A stretch of 48,732 nt of DNA from Polysphondylium violaceum (taxonomy: Eukaryota > Evosea > Eumycetozoa > Dictyosteliales > Dictyosteliaceae), in NCBI GenBank assembly GCA_000277445.1, contig AJWJ01000127.1, forward strand, positions 1 through 48,732, read 5' to 3'. Shown here in pieces: positions 43,712 to 48,732 of the stretch. Numbering within the stretch: the first letter of the stretch is position 1; each line of letters opens with the position of its first letter. A program made the position numbers and the translations under genes. The notes under the pieces were generated by a model. The model was not told the origin of the DNA. It saw only the letters and a list, made by a program, of their open reading frames with translations, and searched no databases.

Positions 43712-46010
43712 TGTTGTTGTTTATCTCTATATATTCTATTTGTGTGTATATGTGTGTTGTGTGTATAAATAATAATATAAATGATTAATTTTTTTTTTCA
43801 ATATATATGTGTGACTTCAAAATTTCATGACGTTTTTCCGTATTTTTGTAAAAAATTTTCATGAAAATTGATGAAAATCTGCAAGAAATTGAAAAATTGC
43901 TATTTTTATCAAAATTCACAAAACTTGTTCTCTTTTCAACACTTTGTTTTTTAAGCAACTATTTTCATCAATGGGACTACATTTTAGCAATTTTTTCAAT
44001 GCCCTGCAGTTTTCTGGGGACCTAAGAATAGAAGGTTAAGGAGAGACAGAAGAGTGTCATGACATGTTCTCTTTGTCAAATCAATGAGTATATGACATTT
44101 ACTACAGAAACAAATCAAGTAAATGAAATATTTTAAATATAAAATAGTAAACACACATATTTAAAAGGAAAACACTGATGATACGTCATCACAACTTTTA
44201 CCGACATTTTCAAAACGGTTTAACCAAAAATATCATCATTGCCTATATCTGTGTTTTAGTTCGTTTAAATCAATTCTTAAAAGAAATCTGTTACAATTGT
44301 GTGTGGGGTGTGGGAATGAGATCATTGATGGTGTGTGTCGTTGTGAAAAAAGAGATATAAGTTTTCAAAAAAGTTTTCGAGAAAAAAGAATCTTTGAATC
44401 CTAGAATGGAATATAAATCATTTGGTAATAATACTACATTGGATAAAAGCAAGTGTGGGTTTTATTTGTCGGTAAAAAGGTATGGTTACTCAAAACAGTT
44501 TAAATGATAGAGATTAGTGTAAATATAAGAAAAAGGAAATTGATGGATGATTAGTAATCACAACACTTTAAAATAATCACTACTACTATTTTAAATAATC
44601 TCAAAATTCCAAATGGTAAAACTATCACACACTCTCACACTCAGGTGTTGTGCTATGTATGTATTGGGAAGCGTTAAAATTAATGGGGTGAGAACAAAGA
44701 CAATAATATTGGCATTACCATCTATACACCTCGATATGGGGTGAATTTTATTATTGTCAATATATCCATCTGGGATAAAATTTTAATCACAACACCATCA
44801 AGATAACTTTTAAAGTATACATTTTCATGATCTTGTCATTTAATCCACTGTGGTTGTTGTTGTATTACAGTTGCTTGTATAATTTAATAAATTTATTTAT
44901 TAAATAATAAAATAAAATAAAAAGTGATAATAGATGAGAAATATAATCAAAACTTGTTATATTTTCACCAAGATCGGATATAACAACTACTACTCTTTGG
45001 CAAAAAAAACAAAAAACCAAAACCAAGATGATAATTTGAGAAATCTTTTAGATGTTTTTTAACAAAATTTGTCTGAAAAGTTATGAATCAATGTAACACA
45101 CACCCACACTTTACACACATCACCACATCAGCAACAATACCAATAATAACCATAAAAAAATACGTACTCCTTTTATTAACTTTGAGTGTGGTTGGTAAAT
45201 AGTGTGTATACAAAAAGTGATAAAAATATCCACCACTCATATACAGATTAAAAATAACCACCACATTTAATATATATTAAATAATATATCAAACCCTTTT
45301 TTTGTCAACACACCACCACAACCCACACCATTATGTGTAATATAGAAAAAAAGACAACTCTCTACCCAACCCACCATATTATTATATTACCAACCCTTCA
45401 CAACAGACACACACAACTTCCATCAAATAAAATCGATCGTAAGATTTTTTTGTTGGCCCACCTAACAAATGGGGTAAATGTTGTGTGTGGTGTGGTAATG
45501 CATTATATATAAATAGAGAGAGTGAGGAAATATATAGTTTGTGGGAGTGGGGGTGGGGTGGTGGTGACATATTGTGGGTAACTTGGAAAAAGCTGCATGA
45601 GATATGATAATGGTGTATTTTTGTCATTGCGATATAAATAATCACATAAATGGTATTACTATGCCATCTTCTAATTAAATCGTAAATCCAGATTGAGGTT
45701 GTAAAAGGATTGTATTATATATACACTATCTGCTATGACATGGAAATCATTTTCACTATAAACGAAAAAAACTATAAATTAAAAAATTTGTTTAATCCTT
45801 TATTCAAATCAAAAACAACAACAATCAAAACATCAACAACACCAATACAAAAATAACAATAATAAAACTACTACTTTGTTACTATTAAAATTTTACCATT
45901 AATAATAATAATATTAATAATATAAAATTATATAATTTACTTTTTTGCTTATTCTCAACAGATATTAATCAATTGCTTTTTTAACCAATACTATTCACTC
46001 TCTTTCAAAA
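43712..46010. promoter_or_regulatory. Long gene-free region, rich in CA/GT boxes toward the right
   Basis: 2.3 kb without a supported gene. The left part (43780-45000) is plain AT-rich DNA with the Fes1 promoter. From about 45100 many CA- or GT-rich blocks appear: ACACACACCCACACTTTAC (45097-45115), CACACCACCACAACCCACAC (about 45309-45328), CACACACAACTTC (45410), TTGTGTGTGGTGTGG (45481), GGGAGTGGGGGTGGGGTGG (45543-45561). They resemble the CA-rich/G-box elements bound by G-box binding factor in D. discoideum prespore and prestalk promoters. Together with the following gene this suggests a developmental control region; that is inference. Confidence 0.45.
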
Positions 46011-46271
46011 ATGACAATCTTTGGTAAATATTTTGTTGTAAAATTCATGCCAATAGTGGCAAAAATTAAATCTCACACATTACTAATAATAATTTTCTCA
46101 AAACCTATAGCTTCTATTTCATCATTCAACGGAAACTTAAAATCCTTAAATTGTAATAATAACACCATTGTTAGTAATAGTAAAACTACTCCAAATACCA
46201 CTACAAGTTTAAATTCTACTGCTGCCCTTTTTGTCTGGTTTAGAGTCAGAGTAAACGGTTATTATTATTAA
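46011..46271 (+). CDS. Small HssA/B-like protein
   Basis: Exons 46011-46023 and 46111-46271 joined by an 87-bp intron: ATG ACA ATC TTT G|...|CT reads MTIFASISSFNGNLKSLN. The product is 57 residues, rich in Asn, Ser and Thr (TPNTTTSLNSTAAL), ending FVWFRVRVNGYYY. A start MTI(F/L)-x-SIS followed by Ser/Asn/Gly-rich sequence is typical of the dictyostelid HssA/B-like multigene family, whose members are induced during development; the early tiny first exon also fits. The usual Gly-rich tail is absent, so it may be a shortened member. The surrounding CA/GT-box region fits developmental expression. The unspliced frame would give a hydrophobic 86-residue product, which I reject. Confidence 0.55.
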   Translation: MTIFGKYFVVKFMPIVAKIKSHTLLIIIFSKPIASISSFNGNLKSLNCNNNTIVSNSKTTPNTTTSLNSTAALFVWFRVRVNGYYY

Positions 46272-47492
46272 ATATATATTATATTAATAAAATTAGAAAT
46301 ATGTACTTTTTTAGATAATAGAATAATTTTACCTACTTTTCTCTGTTTATTATTATTTCTAAAATTGTATTGTGTTCTCCCACATCCACACACACATGCC
46401 ATACTAATAAACTGATTATCAACTAGTGGAGACACAATCATATGGAGAAATTGGGGCTACCTAGTCTTGAACAACACATATGATGTTTGTGTGGGTATAC
46501 CCATATATGAACATGGTGAAAATTTCCACATTGAAACTTACACTCTACATCGGTGGGCAAATATATGGTGTAGGGGGATGAGATGGTAAGAAAACAAACC
46601 ACACAAATCGATAATCACACACTCATTATATATGATCATTCTTGTCATCAGATTCAAATTGTAGATAAAGAAGATTTATTTTTAAAAATGTGTGGTAAGA
46701 AATTGAACGCGCATATGTGTGAAGTGAGTGAGTGTTAGTGTGAGTATGTGGTTATTTATACAAGTCAAGTACAATTTTTAAAATCATTTGGTGATGGAAA
46801 TTGTACAATTGTTTAAACCGGGGGTGTGTGAATGGGTGGGGTGAATTTGTTGTTTTGAAATGAGTGGTTAGGATCTCACCAATGGCAAAGTATTGTTGAA
46901 TTGTTTGTGTTTGATTGGCGTCGTTATCACCTAATGGGTGAGTTGAGTTGATTATTCATATATGTATAACTCCTTTTATGCTAATGGTGTTGAGATGACG
47001 ATTTTTACTCAGCAAGTTGATGGAAAACAACCAAAAAACGAAATTCAAAATCATACATTGATTCTTTTCTCTCATTTATTCATCCCAATCACATCTAAAA
47101 TAAAGATAACTATTTCCAATAATTATAGTAAAGTGGATCCAATTTTAATTGGTTGATTTAAAACTCTATGGCTTGAATTGTTGGGTTTAATCAACTATTG
47201 GTTCGTTAGTTAGTAGTGTGAGTAAACACCAAGATAGTTAATGACAATATAAAATACCAACAACAAACTCTTGGTTTTTTAATATTCATCTTTATCGTCA
47301 TTATTATAATTGTTAGAACAATTACGATTTGAGTGTTTTTTGTTACAACAATACTATTTTATTATTCCTGACCGACAAGACACTACTAATCCTACTTTAC
47401 ATATATATTACAGGAATCCTATGATTTATTTGTTTGGTATCGTGTTTCAATTTATGAATCTAAAATATATGTTTGGTGAATCTTTGCTAAAC
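46272..47492. other. Gene-free region with further GT/CA boxes
   Basis: 1.2 kb without a supported gene. Left half has CCCACATCCACACACACATG (46380-46399), GTTTGTGTGGGTATACCC (46486), AAACCACACAAATCG (46596) and GGGGGTGTGTGAATGGGTGG (46821-46840). The right half is AT-rich. The boxes continue the cluster seen upstream of the HssA/B-like gene, so this gene is flanked by them on both sides. Confidence 0.4.
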
Positions 47493-48612
47493 CTAATATC
47501 TTCTTCTAAGCTTGGTGAGATAATATAGACCGCCAAATAAACCACCACAGAGATGACCTGAATGGGCAATACCAGTGTTTTTGTGATAGTATTCGTTATA
47601 GAAATCCCATGCCATATAGCCACCGAGCAAGAGGAGTGCGGGCACTGGTACAATGCCGTAGATCATGAGTGTGGATGTTGGATACAGGAGTGCATAGGTA
47701 CTAAATACACCATAGATGGCGCCACTGGCCCCCAATGCACCCACAGGTCTTTTACGATAGAGGGTTCTATTGTTGTTAGTGTTGTAATACTTTTGTAAAG
47801 CCAAGTATCCCAATCCACCTGCAATACCTGCGCCTAAATACAATGTAAGAAAAGGTCCTGTGCCAATCGAATATAACAACGATGTTCCAATGGTATAGAG
47901 ACCCAACATATTAAACTAAATCCCATGTTAATATCAATCAAATACATATCCTATCAAATCACATAAACAACAGTACATACTAATAAATGATAGATATCCT
48001 TGTGTGCGAAAAAGCTGGTCAACAAAGTAAGTGGCTGTTTGGCAAAGGTTTCTGTACTCAGTGTAAAATTATCCATAATCATCCTTTGGAACTGATACGA
48101 GTCATCGCTATTTATAAATACTGCGTGTGTGTCATTAGTAGTGCATCCAATGTGTGCGCTATGTAGTCAGTCACTCAATACTTACAAAAAGTACCGACAT
48201 TGATGGCAATTAAACCATAAATTAAACTATTTGATGTTTTTGCACTACTATAATACTCTCTGTCTTGTTCAAAACTATTGTTTTGTGTCTCTTGTTCATC
48301 ATACCATTGGTCTTGTTCTTGTTTTTTCTTGTTATAATCTCTTTTACTGTTTTGTAATTTTTTCAATGTTAATTTAAACTTTGATTTGTTACTATCGGAA
48401 GAAGAGGAACTAAATGAGCAACTATATATAGTGTGGTTGTTTTTATTGCAATCATTCAACACCATTGATACATTTGGTTTACTGTTAAAGATTGACGATG
48501 GTTGAAAAGCTATATTACTACTATGACCATTGATTTTGAAAAAAGCCCCACTATTGTTATTAATCTTTTTAAAATGATTTCTCAGTAAATTTGAAACAAA
48601 TCGTGTATTCAT
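47493..48612 (-). CDS. Mitochondrial-type rhomboid intramembrane serine protease
   Basis: Exons 48186-48612, 47981-48120 and 47493-47915 join in frame (VGTF|L|FINSDDS and YHLL|FNMLGLY), giving 329 residues. Residues 1-30 (MNTRFVSNLLRNHFKKIN) are basic without acids, a likely mitochondrial targeting sequence. After a Lys/Gln/Asp-rich stretch the rhomboid core starts at LIYGLIAINVGTF. Typical marks: SFFAHKDIYHLLFNMLGLY, the catalytic GASGAIYG (Ser) and HSGHLCGGLFGG (His) in the last helix. About six to seven membrane helices are visible. PARL/Pcp1-type proteases cleave membrane-anchored proteins of the inner mitochondrial membrane, such as dynamin-like or PINK1-type substrates; substrates here are unknown. 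Confidence 0.9.
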
Positions 48613-48732
48613 CTTTACTAATACTATTCCTAATTATCCTATCTACTATCTTTTTAATCAATAAAATGAAAATCAATCAATAATGAAAAATCATGATGTT
48701 TGTTTTTTTTTTTTTTTTTTATTTTTATTTTA
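48613..48732. other. Upstream flank of the rhomboid gene, window edge
   Basis: 120 bp of AT-rich DNA with a T19-type run at about 48702-48720; presumably the rhomboid promoter. Nothing else can be seen before the window ends. Confidence 0.35.

Noticed and set aside
1-48732. Mobile or virus-derived elements
   Set aside because: I looked for reverse transcriptase, integrase, transposase and capsid-like motifs and for long terminal repeats and saw none I could support; the repeated units found are host-gene duplications.

Overview
The window looks like nuclear DNA of a dictyostelid social amoeba. It is AT-rich, with short introns of about 50-90 bp (GTAAGT/GTATGT donors, T-rich acceptors), an in-frame AAT run coding for poly-asparagine, TATA boxes near oligo-T/A stretches, and dictyostelid-type genes such as a probable HssA/B-like small protein. 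Conserved genes use more C/G-ending codons than I would expect in D. discoideum, which suggests another genus, but I cannot name the species. No rRNA, tRNA, CRISPR array or intact mobile element was recognised.

Left part (about 0.3-28.7 kb) is mainly lineage-specific. It starts with an ankyrin-like orphan, then a divergent pair of genes built from ILEI/PANDER (FAM3-type) domain repeats. The plus-strand member (6665-10019, one 70-bp intron) carries five repeats followed by a caspase/metacaspase-like domain whose catalytic His and Cys positions look substituted. Its minus-strand sister stops just before the point where that domain would begin. Four copies of an unnamed putative zinc-binding protein family are scattered at 2.7-3.7, 10.5-11.8, 15.6-16.2 and 21.5-22.2 kb; only the second looks intact. 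Two near-identical UBIAD1-type prenyltransferase genes are a tandem duplication offset by about 2.19 kb. A four-exon SAM methyltransferase, a tiny secreted peptide and a three-exon secreted protein follow. This part ends with a large NLR-like gene (22.7-28.7 kb): a nucleoside-phosphorylase-like effector domain, an NB-ARC NTPase and about 1,200 residues of helical repeats.

Right part (29-48.7 kb) is mostly conserved eukaryotic cell biology: an alpha-1,3-fucosyltransferase (GT10) fused to a LamG-like domain, a VIPAS39/SPE-39-like trafficking protein, a small acidic protein, tubulin cofactor D, mitochondrial EF-G2, the MYG1 DHH-family nuclease, an HspBP1/Fes1 Hsp70 exchange factor, an HssA/B-like gene inside a long region rich in CA/GT boxes, and a mitochondrial-type rhomboid protease.

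Exon structures were worked out by hand from splice motifs and frame continuity. The most unusual items are the ILEI-repeat/degenerate-caspase fusion and the phosphorylase-NB-ARC-solenoid protein, both modular proteins of signalling or innate-immunity type.
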